Origin: Osedax fenrisi
Lineage: Eukaryota > Annelida > Polychaeta > Sabellida > Siboglinidae
Reading direction: 5' to 3'
Length of the DNA stretch: 64,000 nucleotides
Assembly (NCBI GenBank): GCA_964019155.1
Contig: OZ025241.1
Location: 24,271,982-24,335,981, forward strand
The first letter of the stretch is position 1. The number at the start of each line of letters is the position of its first letter. The notes under the pieces are model-generated. The model worked only from the letters and a program-made list of their open reading frames with translations, made no database searches and was not told the origin of the DNA. The position numbers were made by a program, and so were the translations under genes. This document shows positions 35,173-45,695 of the stretch, piece by piece.

Positions 35173-36420
35173 TACCATCTATAGAGAAGAGATTATATTT
35201 AATATGTGTTATTGAGGAGGAATATTAACATATAAATATATACTATAGGGGAAAGTCTCCGATTACCGACCCCTGAATGATTATTTGTAATTACTTATTC
35301 AATATTAAATATATTTATTTGAACTTTTGTAATTAGGGTAATATTATGGCAATGAATAATGTGGCTATTTTAAATTGTTGATATAATTAATTTTACAAGA
35401 ATAAACAGGGGTGTCGGTAATCGGATACATGTACCTAATACCAAACCCCTTATCCTATTACAGACCCCCTAAAATAATCGCGTTATAAATAATTGTAGTA
35501 TTATATTATCCAATACAAATAGTAGATATACATAAATATAAGTAATTATAATATGACGTAATTTATTTTTTAATATTAATATTAAATTTAAATTTAAATG
35601 TATAGTAATTATATTAAAATAGTGTATAGCTATTATTATTTAATATTTATTTATTAATTTGTCATTATGTATATAATCAACTGGAATCATGAAACTAAAT
35701 CTATATCAATGACATATAAAAAACTTACGACATATTTTAAAGTAAAACACGGATTTATTTTGATTGGATATTATAAATCACATGGGGTCGGTATAAGGGT
35801 AATTTAGGGGGTCGGTAATAGGAAAATCATATGGGTTGCTATAATTAAGATATATTGGTTAATAGTTATTCAAATTAAATTATATTTATAATAGTTATAA
35901 ACATTTTATTGATCTATTATTTATGATATTATGAAAAAAATTAAGTTTTCTTTTAATTAATAAAATATTTACAATGATTTAAAAAAAGTTATTATTCAAA
36001 TATTTAAAAAGTAAAACAGAATATTACATTTTATCAAATAACAATTGTAGGATTAAATATTTTTTAAAACAAAATACTTATTTATATTTATCATTAAATT
36101 ACTAACAGTTCATGTATATATAATTTTGTGATATATCTTATAATTACTGAAATACGATAGGGGGTCGTTATTAGGAGGGGTCGGTAATCGGGGACTTTCC
36201 CCTACAGGAGATCATTCAAAATAAGGGTACAACATATCTATATATGTATTGATGATATTCAAGAGATGATATTAGGGACAAGTTATATAAATATCAGTAC
36301 CGGATCTGAGAGAGTTTACGGGACATCGTAAGGACATACCCTTGTTGTGGAATTATCTCCTATAGGAGGTCAGTTAATTAATGGTGGAGAATAGTATATA
36401 GATTTACGAGTTAGTAAAAT
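34720..36420 (+). repeat. Local duplication, copy 1 (contains MITE insertion)
   Basis: Sequence from the (TA)n block before TTTATAAAAACTATATAAAT through GATTTACGAGTTAGTAAAA recurs at 37673-38474 with high identity in the same orientation. Copy 1 differs mainly by holding the 955-bp MITE at 35248-36202. Confidence 0.85.
35248..36202. mobile_element. 955-bp TA-site MITE, copy B (inverted relative to copy A)
   Basis: The ends GGGGAAAGTCTCCGATTACC and GGGGACTTTCCCC carry TA flanks at 35246-35247 and 36203-36204. The interior matches copy A in reverse complement. The empty target site is preserved in the second copy of the local duplication at 38256-38257 (TACTATA then CGGGGGATC), which confirms both borders and the TA duplication. 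Confidence 0.9.
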
Positions 36421-36544
36421 AAATGTTGGGGTGTATTTGGGGTATTGTGTATGGTAGTACGGATGGTTTCTGAACAGTCGAACCATATACAATATACTTT
36501 GAAAATTGGTTGTTAAGGATCATCTGTCCATACACAGTACTCAA

Positions 36545-36662
36545 CTGATGCTATTACCTCCAAGTAGTCGTGAACAGCACAGCGGGTAGGGTACACACCC
36601 TGGTAAACGACCTCGACTGGCCGGCTAAACATTGCATGGGTATGACTGGCTTCTAACGAAAT
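36545..36662 (+). other. GC-richer, exon-like segment of unknown function
   Basis: A segment much richer in GC than its surroundings, open on the + strand from TGC at about 36550 to TAA at 36659. It reads VVVNSTAGRVHTLVNDLDWP then AKHCM, and is followed by a donor-like GGTATGA. A possible acceptor AG precedes it. I do not recognise the peptide. The - strand frame is also open for part of it. It may be a lone exon or the 5' part of a retrotransposon. Confidence 0.25.
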
Positions 36663-36977
36663 GAGTCTAACATTTCTTATAGTAACATAAATAAAACAGA
36701 GTCTGTCATCTATATATATATCATGTGATTATCATACTATCAACAAATCATGTGCATCGATTGATGACTAATCGATGAATAATCATTGTTAATGTACTAC
36801 ACGATATATTACGTAATTCATAATCTGTATAGAGAAAAATTCCATCAATTGGTTTTCATTTAAGTGTAAGTAATAGAGGTAGATAATTAACCTAATAAAG
36901 GTAGGTCAGGATATATAATCACCTGTAATAGATCAAATTGTATCTAACATTTTAGTATAATATAGTTTATAATATAA

Positions 36978-37014
<37 letters not shown>

Positions 37015-37083
37015 ATTGATGTGGCAATAATGTGTTTTAATATTATAAATATGTGGTCATATTATATATATATATATATAAAA

Positions 37084-37365
37084 CTGCCTGTGTGGCTCAG
37101 TGGCTAAGGCGTCAGACACACAAGCAGTAGGACACGGGTTCGACCCTCGGCCGGACCATTAATTAATTTTATAAAATGGGTCTTAAAATATTATTTAGAA
37201 GTGATCTTATATAATTGTGTATACATAAATGATCGGCTATCGTTAAAACCATGGATGCCTTAACATGAGAGCGGCTTCGAAGGGAAATTATAGCCATATA
37301 TGGTTATAAGTGAAAACTTCATCTAAGTTCCTGGATGGGATGAAAGGACTCCACCAAATAAAAAT

Positions 37366-37370
<5 letters not shown>
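37084..37370 (+). mobile_element. tRNA-derived SINE, full-length copy
   Basis: Nearly identical to the copy at 18902-19206, with the same tRNA-like head, A box TGGCTCAGTGGC, B box GGTTCGACCCT, body and AAATAACAA tail. It too is inserted between two (TA)n blocks. Confidence 0.88.
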
Positions 37371-37400
<30 letters not shown>

Positions 37401-37471
37401 CAGGTATTCTACTATCTCCCTGATAATATATTATAATTTAAAATGTATTTAAATGTAATTTCTGTAATTAC

Positions 37472-37648
37472 CTTAAATATCAGCAGTCTCTTGAAGTAAT
37501 CCTCATCCCCGTATTTGTAAGTCTTATTGTACTCGGCTATGAAACCACTGAATTGTATAAACAACGGTGTACTACATAAAGATATGTTTACTAGCGCGGA
37601 CAACATGAATAGACGTCGTGTGTCCATCGTAAAGTAAACAATGGTCAA
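37472..37648 (-). CDS. First exon of a cathepsin-like cysteine protease (partial)
   Basis: On the - strand an ATG at 37648 (or the more typical one at 37627, MDTRRLFMLSALVNISLC) starts a hydrophobic signal-peptide-like segment, followed by FIQFSGFIAEYNKTYKYGDE and DYFKRLLIFK before a GTAATT donor at 37470-37471. The F..F...YNKTY....E..KR..IF pattern is that of the I29 propeptide inhibitor domain of papain-family proteases such as cathepsin L. I find no following exon with the catalytic Cys, His or Asn on the - strand at lower coordinates; the next 400 bp hold a SINE and (TA)n. It is therefore either a gene with a long first intron or a stranded exon. The local duplication copy 2 starts about 25 bp upstream of it. 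Confidence 0.55.
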
Positions 37649-37672
37649 GCGTGGTAAAGTGTGGTGTATATA

Positions 37673-38094
37673 TATATATATATTTATAAAAACTATATAA
37701 ATACCAGTATTTATGTAATACTCGACAAATAAATCTGATTTTGTTTACTGCATGTTATATAGTGTTTATAAATAAGTGTATAGGTCATACAATACAATAG
37801 AAATGGAATCAAAACTATTATTGTTCATTTTTTAATTTCTTAAGTTCTAGATAAACACCAGATAACAAATATGAAACAGGCATGTCATCTCACTTGTGTC
37901 TATTAATATTCTTTTTATATGTAGCGATAATGTGATTTATATTTGTATTATTTAAGAATTTATTGTAGTCGTTATCCATCCCTCTTGGGTATACACATAA
38001 TAACTGTCAAACAATAGCATACATAAAACAAACGAAAAATAATTGACAATATGATAATAGTAAATAATGTATATTCCATATATTATTAAACTTT

Positions 38095-38144
<50 letters not shown>

Positions 38145-38474
38145 ATAACATATGTTATTGAACTATACCATATATATATGGTACCCATTTATAGAGAAGA
38201 TATTATATTTAATATGTGTTATTGAGGTTGAATATGAACATATAAATATATACTATACGGGGGATCATTCCAAAATAAGGGTACAACATATCTACATTTG
38301 TATTGATGATATTCAAGAGATGATATTAGGGGCAAGTTATATAAATATCAGTACCGGATCTGAGAGAGTTTACGGGACATCGTAAGGACATACCCTTGTT
38401 GTGGAATTATCTCCTATAGGAGGTTAGTTAATTAATGGTGGAGAATAGTATATAGATTTACGAGTTAGTAAAAG
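37673..38474 (+). repeat. Local duplication, copy 2 (empty MITE site)
   Basis: Same sequence as 34720-36420 without the 955-bp MITE; the unoccupied TA is at 38256-38257. Both copies begin in a (TA)n block and end at AGTTAGTAAAA. Confidence 0.85.
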
Positions 38475-38738
38475 AAATTGTAGCTATAACTACTAGTAGT
38501 GAACGTTTTTTCATGAGAAACCAGTTATCGATAAGTTGAAGAGAGTCAATATAGTAGGTACTGTACTTTGAGGAACGTTTAGTACGTATACTTACCTACA
38601 ATGTAAATAGTAGAGTGGAATAATTTGAAGATTATTTACAAGGGAGAAACAATTGTTTCGTACTAGTATTACCCAACAAACAATTTATTCAGAACTTTTT
38701 AGAACTTTTATAACTAATGAGAACTTTTTAGAACTGTT

Positions 38739-38852
38739 GGGAACTTTAAAGTTTAAAGTTCCCAAAAGTTAAAGTTTAAACTTTAAAGTTAACTTTAGTT
38801 AACTTTAGTTAACTTTAGTTAACTTTAGTTAACTTTAGTTAACTTTAGTTAA
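38739..38852. repeat. Palindrome and (TTAACTTTAG)n array
   Basis: GGGAACTTTAAA and its complement form a 25-bp palindrome at 38739-38763, followed by further AAAGTTTAAACTTT symmetry and about seven tandem TTAACTTTAG decamers. Confidence 0.85.
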
Positions 38853-39730
38853 CTTAACCAATTGGTTCTCAATAATTATAATAGGAACTTTTTTTAGAAC
38901 TTTTGAGAACTTTAGTTTCAATAATATTTTATATTGAGAACTTTTTTGGAAATGTTGGGAACTATATAAAACTTTTATAAAATAATAAATATATATGTAA
39001 GTTTTATAATAATCACGATACATAAAATTATAACACGTTAACACTTTTTCTATGATGCACGTGGCTATGGCGTAAGCCGTACATCTTAAAATAGGTACCT
39101 GATGCATGCGTCTTCAGAATTATATATATATAATTTATATGTAGGGTGCATTATTGGTTAATTTCTAGTAAGTCGATAGACTTGTTATGCATTTTCATTA
39201 CATTCATTTAAAATCGTTACATATCATATATCATTTATATCATAATATGATAGGTATTTTTTATAATAATTATGTATAATATTAATATGATTTTTGTTAC
39301 TATAATCGTGTAACATATTATAATAATTATAATTATGAAATTAAAATTAAATTTCGTATGATTATTTGATTTTCATACGTTAAGCGTGTATTACTTTATT
39401 GACTTCATACATAATTAGATATAACATCTACATGTTTAATTATATAATTGTATTAATTTCAAAATAATATTTAAATGTATTTATATAATACAAACTTGTA
39501 GAGAGTTATTCCTTCTGGACAATTACGTGTACTATTAGAACAACATTCATCGATAAATTAAACATTTTTAAATATTTTAAAATAATAGCGTTCTTATAGT
39601 TGTCGTAATTTAAAATTATATAATGTATTATTTAATCAAATTAAATGTTGTAATTATATCGCAGTATATAATATAAATTAATATGAATGTTTATTTATCT
39701 AATTAAGTTTTAATATTTAAATATTAGTAA
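38853..39730. other. AT-rich stretch, no gene seen
   Basis: No exon, RNA gene or clear transposon end is recognised before the LINE leader. Confidence 0.5.
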
Positions 39731-39734
39731 TGAC

Positions 39735-42511
39735 ATTGGGGTGTATCAACGGGGTGTATGGTCTCTTATTATCTACATCCAACTGTCTTGCATTGGCTCC
39801 ACGTGCCGCACCCTGGTAACCGTTTAATTACGGGCTAAAATGCAAGAGGGGAGCTAAGAGAGGAAAATAGGCACCACTTAGTTTAAAGGCCTATTGAAAG
39901 AATATTAATACAACTAATAACAACAACATGCCGGATCGGTTGAGCCCCGGATTATCAACGACCGCGCCTTTCATCGGTAACCTCCAGGATGAACGTGTAA
40001 AATGTGATACTGGAAAACAAACGAACAAACAAAGAAACAACGATTGACTTCTATTACCATATTTGGTACATGGAATGTAAGATCATTAAAAAGTTGTGGA
40101 AGATTAGAAGAACTTGCTAATGAATTAGATAGATACAGATGGAATATAATAGGACTATCATAAAAAAAAGTGGAGAGAACAAGAAGTAATGTGGAGTGGA
40201 AATGGAGAAGTAATAACACAAAATGGTCATAAATGTATCTACAGTGGACTTGATAAAACACATATGCAATAGTTGCTTTTCTCGTAAATAAAGAGCTAAC
40301 CAATTCTAAATATTACCATGGTTTCAAGCAGAATAATATCTATTAGAATATAAGCTATCCCATTCAACTGTACATTAATCCAAGTTCATGCTCCAACAAC
40401 TGACTATTCAGAAGAGGAAATCGAAATATTTTACGAGCAGATAGAAGACACAATTAAACAGACACCACGAAAAGATGTATTAATAATAATGGGAGATTGG
40501 AATGCAAAAGTGGGATTGGATGCTGACGCTACATGGCCCAATGCAGTAGGTCGTTTTGATAATGATATAACAAATGAAAGAGGTGAAAGACTACTAAAAT
40601 TTGCTGATAAACACAAGTTACTACTATCTAATACCATGTAGAATCATAAAAAATCAAGAACTGCAGCATGGCACTCTCCAAATGGACAGACTCATAATAA
40701 AATTGACTATATACTTACACCTCAACGTTATAAATCAAGCATCATAAAGACATCTACCAGAACATACCCTGGAGCGAATATAAATAGTGATCATGATTTA
40801 GTTCTATGCAATATGAAACTAAAACTTTGCATAAAGAAAATATCGAAAACTAGTCGTATACTATAAGATTTGGTTAAACTCAGAAATAATGCAACCAATC
40901 AACTATATAAAAATGCTATTCAATCTGCTATAAAACATGTCACCATAGAATGTAAAGATCCCACAACACTTTGTAATGAGATTGAAACGATTATTACTGC
41001 AGCTGCAACTACAACTATTGGAATATATAGAGTAAGAAAACAAGCATGGATCATAAATGATATCTTGGAATTATGTGACCAAAGAAGGGCACTAAAGTCG
41101 CACTTAAAAACAGATCCAAGTAAAAAAGATGAATACAGAAATTTAAACTCAAATATTAGAAAATCAATGAAAAAAGCTAAAGATGATTGGATACAGGATC
41201 AATGTGCATCAATAAATAAAGTTATGGATAACAACAGATAAAATAAAAAAAAGCATATAGGTAACCTAATACACTAAAACTACTTACGTAACGAAACCAA
41301 AAAAAAAGACAATGATTATACTCGACAAAGATGATAAACCTATAGATGAACATGGAGCTGTAATGAAACGTTGGACAGAATACTGTAACGAATTATACAA
41401 CTATCCAATAAAAACTAACGTGAAACTAAATCATAATGAAACAAACAAAGCTGAAGCTGACACTTCGTTACCAATTCTCGAATCTTAAGTTGAACATGCT
41501 ATCAAATATCTTAAAGATGGGAAAACTCCTGTTCCCGATAACATTCCAAGTGAATTAATAAAAAACGGTGGGGAAAATCTTCAAAAATTATTAACATTAT
41601 TATGTCAAATGATATGGAACACCAAAGAATGACCGATAAAATGGACTCGTTCACTTGTTATACCCATACCAAAAAAGAGAGATAGCAGAAAATGCTCAAA
41701 TTACAAAACCATCAGTCTTATAAATCACGCAAGCAAAATATTATTAAAAATTCTACTGAATCGATTAAATCCAGGCTGAAAAAATAATATCTGAAGAACA
41801 AGCAGGCTTCCGTAAGGGTAGAAGCACCGTAGAACAAATCACAAACTGTAGAATAATTATTGAAAAACATATAGAAATTCAGAAAGATCCATTTCATAAT
41901 TTCATAGATTTTAAAAAAGCGTTTGATCGAGTGTGTCATCAAGAAATTTGGCAGGTTATGGACAATTTTGGTATATCTGATGGGATAACGCAAATGATTA
42001 AATCACTTTATAAAAGTTCAACTAGTGCAATTCTACTAGACAATATTAAAGGTGATTACTTCAAAACAACAGTTGGTGTACGGCAAGATTGTCTCTTATC
42101 GCCAATACTTTTCAACATTTATCTTGAACAAATTATGTCAGATACGTTAAAAGATCATCATTCAAGCATACCTATTGGCGGAAGAAAAATGTCAAACTTA
42201 CGATTTGCATATGACATAGATCTAATAAGCGTAAGTAACTGCGAACTACAAACGCTAACATGCAGGTAATTACATGCATGTAATTACGGTATGGAGGTCA
42301 GCAGTGAAAAAAAGCAAAACTATGGTAAATAGTAATACAAATAATGTACATGCTAAGATCATAATGAATGGAGAATAACTGGAAGAAGTAAATCAATTTA
42401 AGTACTTAGGTGATACACTTAAAAAAGGAGAAATCAGAATACATATAACTACTTCAACATCAGAAATAGTAAGACTTGACAAGATATGGACAAGCAAAAA
42501 GATTAACTTCA
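39735..42511 (+). mobile_element. RTE-clade LINE, degenerate, endonuclease plus reverse transcriptase
   Basis: A GC-richer leader (39,735-39,990) is followed by an APE-type endonuclease: GTWNVRSLKSCGRLEEL, RWNIIGLS, VHAPTTDYSEEEI, GDWNAKVG near 40,495, and SDHDLVL near 40,790. It continues with the linker (WHSPNGQTHNKIDY precedes it) and the RT: EEQAGFRKGRSTVEQI, DFKKAFDRV near 41,907, GVRQDCLLSPILFNIYLEQI, and LRFAYDIDLIS near 42,200. The catalytic box should be FADD; here the first aspartate is tyrosine. Stops and frameshifts are scattered throughout. The C-terminal part is cut off near 42,511 by TA-site MITE sequence. RTE/BovB-like assignment follows from the endonuclease and RT motifs. 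Confidence 0.88.
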
Positions 42512-42548
42512 CATTACGTGCATGTCGATATTAGAGCACTCTCCCTTA
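42512..42548. repeat. Isolated end of the TA-site MITE family
   Basis: TACGTGCATGTCGATATTAGAGCACTCTCCC is, in inverse orientation, the left end of the element at 42696-43276. It is a remnant end that truncates the LINE. Confidence 0.75.
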
Positions 42549-42695
42549 TACCATGTCATCAAATACGGATTCAGTACCTCCTAAAACCTCGAGGTTATAT
42601 GAGGTCTTTATAATACACTATATTATATTACCATAAAGGTATTCTAGACTAGGATTCCTAGTAAACATAAACGTATAGATCTTAATAATGATATA

Positions 42696-43273
42696 GGGGA
42701 GAGTGCTCTAATGTCGACATGCACGTAATATCGATACCCTAGATATCTCTTAAAATATAATTCCAATCAAAAAATAATTAATGTATGAAATGTTAATCAA
42801 TATAATTCTAATTCATATGAGTATCATTTTTTTTTTAATAATTATATTTATTTAATTATAAACAAAAAACTGATTTTTTCGTTCCAACTCAAACAACTAA
42901 ATTTATGACATTTTTAAAGTACAATATCGATTCTAATTCATTTAAAAATGTAGGTATTTTAAATATTTAAAATAAATCTTATAGATCTAATTATATTTTA
43001 CAATGTGCCGAAATATTTTGTATTTTTCATAATTTCTAACAAAGTTATAAACTTTTACGTAAGCAACATACATTTTCATACATTTTCACCATAATTGCAC
43101 ATAATATCGACACCCCTGTTATCTCAGAGTTAAGCGAACTAAATTAAATTTTAAAATAGCTATTATATGTATATACATACTTAATACTTATGAATACAAT
43201 TTGGAAATATTTAATTGAGAAATAATAAAAGTATGCTTATTTATTGTTAGGGTGTCGGTATTCGAGTACTCTC

Positions 43274-43276
<3 letters not shown>
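42696..43276. mobile_element. TA-site MITE, ends GGGGAGAGTGCTCTAATG
   Basis: The left end GGGGAGAGTGCTCTAATGTC and, inverted, the right end GGGGAGAGTACTCGAATACC are flanked by TA at 42694-42695 and 43277-43278. The terminal GGGGA(A/G)AGT and the inner cccgaTa/GGTGTCGGTATT motifs relate it to the 954/955-bp elements. Confidence 0.75.

Positions 43277-43316
<40 letters not shown>
43277..43316. repeat. (TA)n microsatellite
   Basis: A TA block that starts at the target site of the preceding MITE. Confidence 0.9.
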
Positions 43317-43320
<4 letters not shown>

Positions 43321-43365
43321 CTATACCTATATGTACATCGTCGTTATGTGGTAGTTCTCACGTTA

Positions 43366-44177
43366 AAAGTGATCATTGGATACCAATGTTGTGTGTGTAC
43401 ATCATGAAGTGATTATAAGGTAAAGTAATATGTTTTAAGACACGTGCAAACAAATGTATTCAATGTAAGCTAATATTTACGTCGCGACATACCATTACAA
43501 AATAGTAAAAAATGACATTGAAAAGTATTATAGACAAATAATTTATAACGAAAATATACGAAAATATTTGAAAATGGTTACTACAAATTAATTCTTTAAT
43601 ATGTTTTATCCCTATCTCTCATTATAGTATATCTGATATATGTTTTCTAAAAAATATCATAAATTCGTTGGTTTATTTTTTATAACTTTTAGAAAAATAT
43701 TGATTTTTTCTCAAAAAATATAGTAAAAGTGGTATAAATATTTATTATTTTTTTAATTTTAATTTTATATTATATAGATATATAAATATATTGTAAACAA
43801 AAAATTGTTTATATATTTGAGTTTTAAAAAAAATCCTAGAAATGTCGTTTATTTCATTTTATTTATAGGACAAAAATTAAACAATTTAATTTTTTTATTT
43901 TCCATAATTATCACATTTAATCTATGTGCTATTAAAATTTCATAATACAAAAAAAAATGATTAGTTGGATAAAAGTCGTTTGTTAGTCAAATTAAAAATT
44001 CCCCGTGTTAAATGTCGTATTCTCTCCATGTTAAATTCTAGGAATTATCGCGAGCCCTAGGATGATCAAAAATTAATAACAACATGTTTGACTTATTTTT
44101 ATAGGATCTGAGCATTATTTTATAAGATCCGAGTTGACAAGTATTGGAGGACCCATATTCAGCTGAATGATCACTCT
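43366..44177. mobile_element. TA-site element, ends A(A/G)AGTGATCATT
   Basis: AAAGTGATCATT at the left and, inverted, AGAGTGATCATTCAGCTG at the right lie inside TA dinucleotides. The interior is AT-rich. A second copy in opposite orientation is at 21494-22130. Confidence 0.6.
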
Positions 44178-44267
44178 TATCGCACGTCGTCGTACGTCGT
44201 ACGAACTATAGCATATAACCAAAGCCCTTTGGCTTTGATATAACTATATAAACATAAATATATAATA

Positions 44268-44271
<4 letters not shown>

Positions 44272-44339
<68 letters not shown>

Positions 44340-45093
44340 TACATAATACCTCCATATTATGTATTGTGTTTAGGTATATTACTAATTATAAATGTAAACA
44401 TTTATATAAATAGAATTTGAACTAATATAATAGTAAATAAGAAGTATTATTCAGTATAGGCAAATCCCATAGGCTTTGGTATAGGTAATGCTAATCCACA
44501 CGGGTGCATTGTATCATGTGTCATAGTAGTAGGATACCGTAAACTATATTCAATGAAAATGTATTGTATTAGTATGGTATTATATCATATAATTTATATG
44601 TAATAACTTAATTTAAATATTGGTAATATATGAAGTTTATATAAAATATATATATTTGATACTTATAAATATATATATACTATATATATATAGTATATTA
44701 TATATGAAGTTTATATACAATATATATATTTGATACTTATAAATATATATATATACTATATATATAGTATATTATATACTAATTTATTATATATAATATA
44801 CTATATAGTTATACTATTTATGTTTATATATAATTATAACTTAAGTTTAAAAGAAATTTCTTTATATAGGTATACCTATAACCAGTAATGCAATAAACTT
44901 TTAATCTATCTATCTATCTATATATATAGTATATATATATTTATAAGTATCAAATATATATATTTATATAAACTTCATATATTACCAATATATACTATAT
45001 TTACTATATACTATATATATCTATAATTATATTTATAATATATATATATATATATATATATTACATTTCAAACTTCATATATTATAATACATA

Positions 45094-45151
<58 letters not shown>

Positions 45152-45164
45152 TTAATATATAAGT

Positions 45165-45209
<45 letters not shown>

Positions 45210-45235
45210 TTAATATATAAGTTGGTATTTATATA

Positions 45236-45314
<79 letters not shown>
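44272..45314. repeat. Series of long (TA)n microsatellites and inverted AT repeats
   Basis: The longest TA blocks are at about 44272-44330, 45095-45148, 45165-45206 and 45236-45314. ATATATATTTGATACTTATA occurs at 44650 and 44725 and inverted near 44935, giving a large fold-back region. No gene is seen. Confidence 0.85.
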
Positions 45315-45323
<9 letters not shown>

Positions 45324-45547
45324 AAGTAGACACATATTTTAATTTTTAGTAACACATTATTACATATTGTACTTTGTATTATGAGACTTTGATGTGTGTC
45401 AATATATGTGTAAATAAGCTCTTCATATATTATATTCTCAATAGTCTCAAGTTAATAAACCTACATAAAATACCTAGATATTATTATAATATATATTTGA
45501 ATGTATTTACATATATAATTTATATGTGACACACATACATTCATCTT

Positions 45548-45622
45548 GATTGGCTAGATTTTCGATGTGGGTTATATCAATATACCAAATATAGGCATAT
45601 GCAAATTTAGTTACTATAAAAG
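45548..45622 (+). promoter_or_regulatory. Probable AHCY core promoter: inverted CCAAT, octamer, TATA box
   Basis: GATTGG at about 45548-45553 (CCAAT on the other strand), a perfect octamer ATGCAAAT at 45599-45606 and TATAAAAG at 45615-45622 lie in order upstream of the AHCY start codon at 45696. Transcription would start about 30 bp after the TATA box, giving a leader of roughly 50 bases. The individual motifs are seen; their function is inferred. Confidence 0.55.
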
Positions 45623-45695
45623 CACCTGCAAATAGTTATTCTACCTCTATTACTTTTTAATATATTCGTTCATTGCCTTTATATAACATTTAGAT

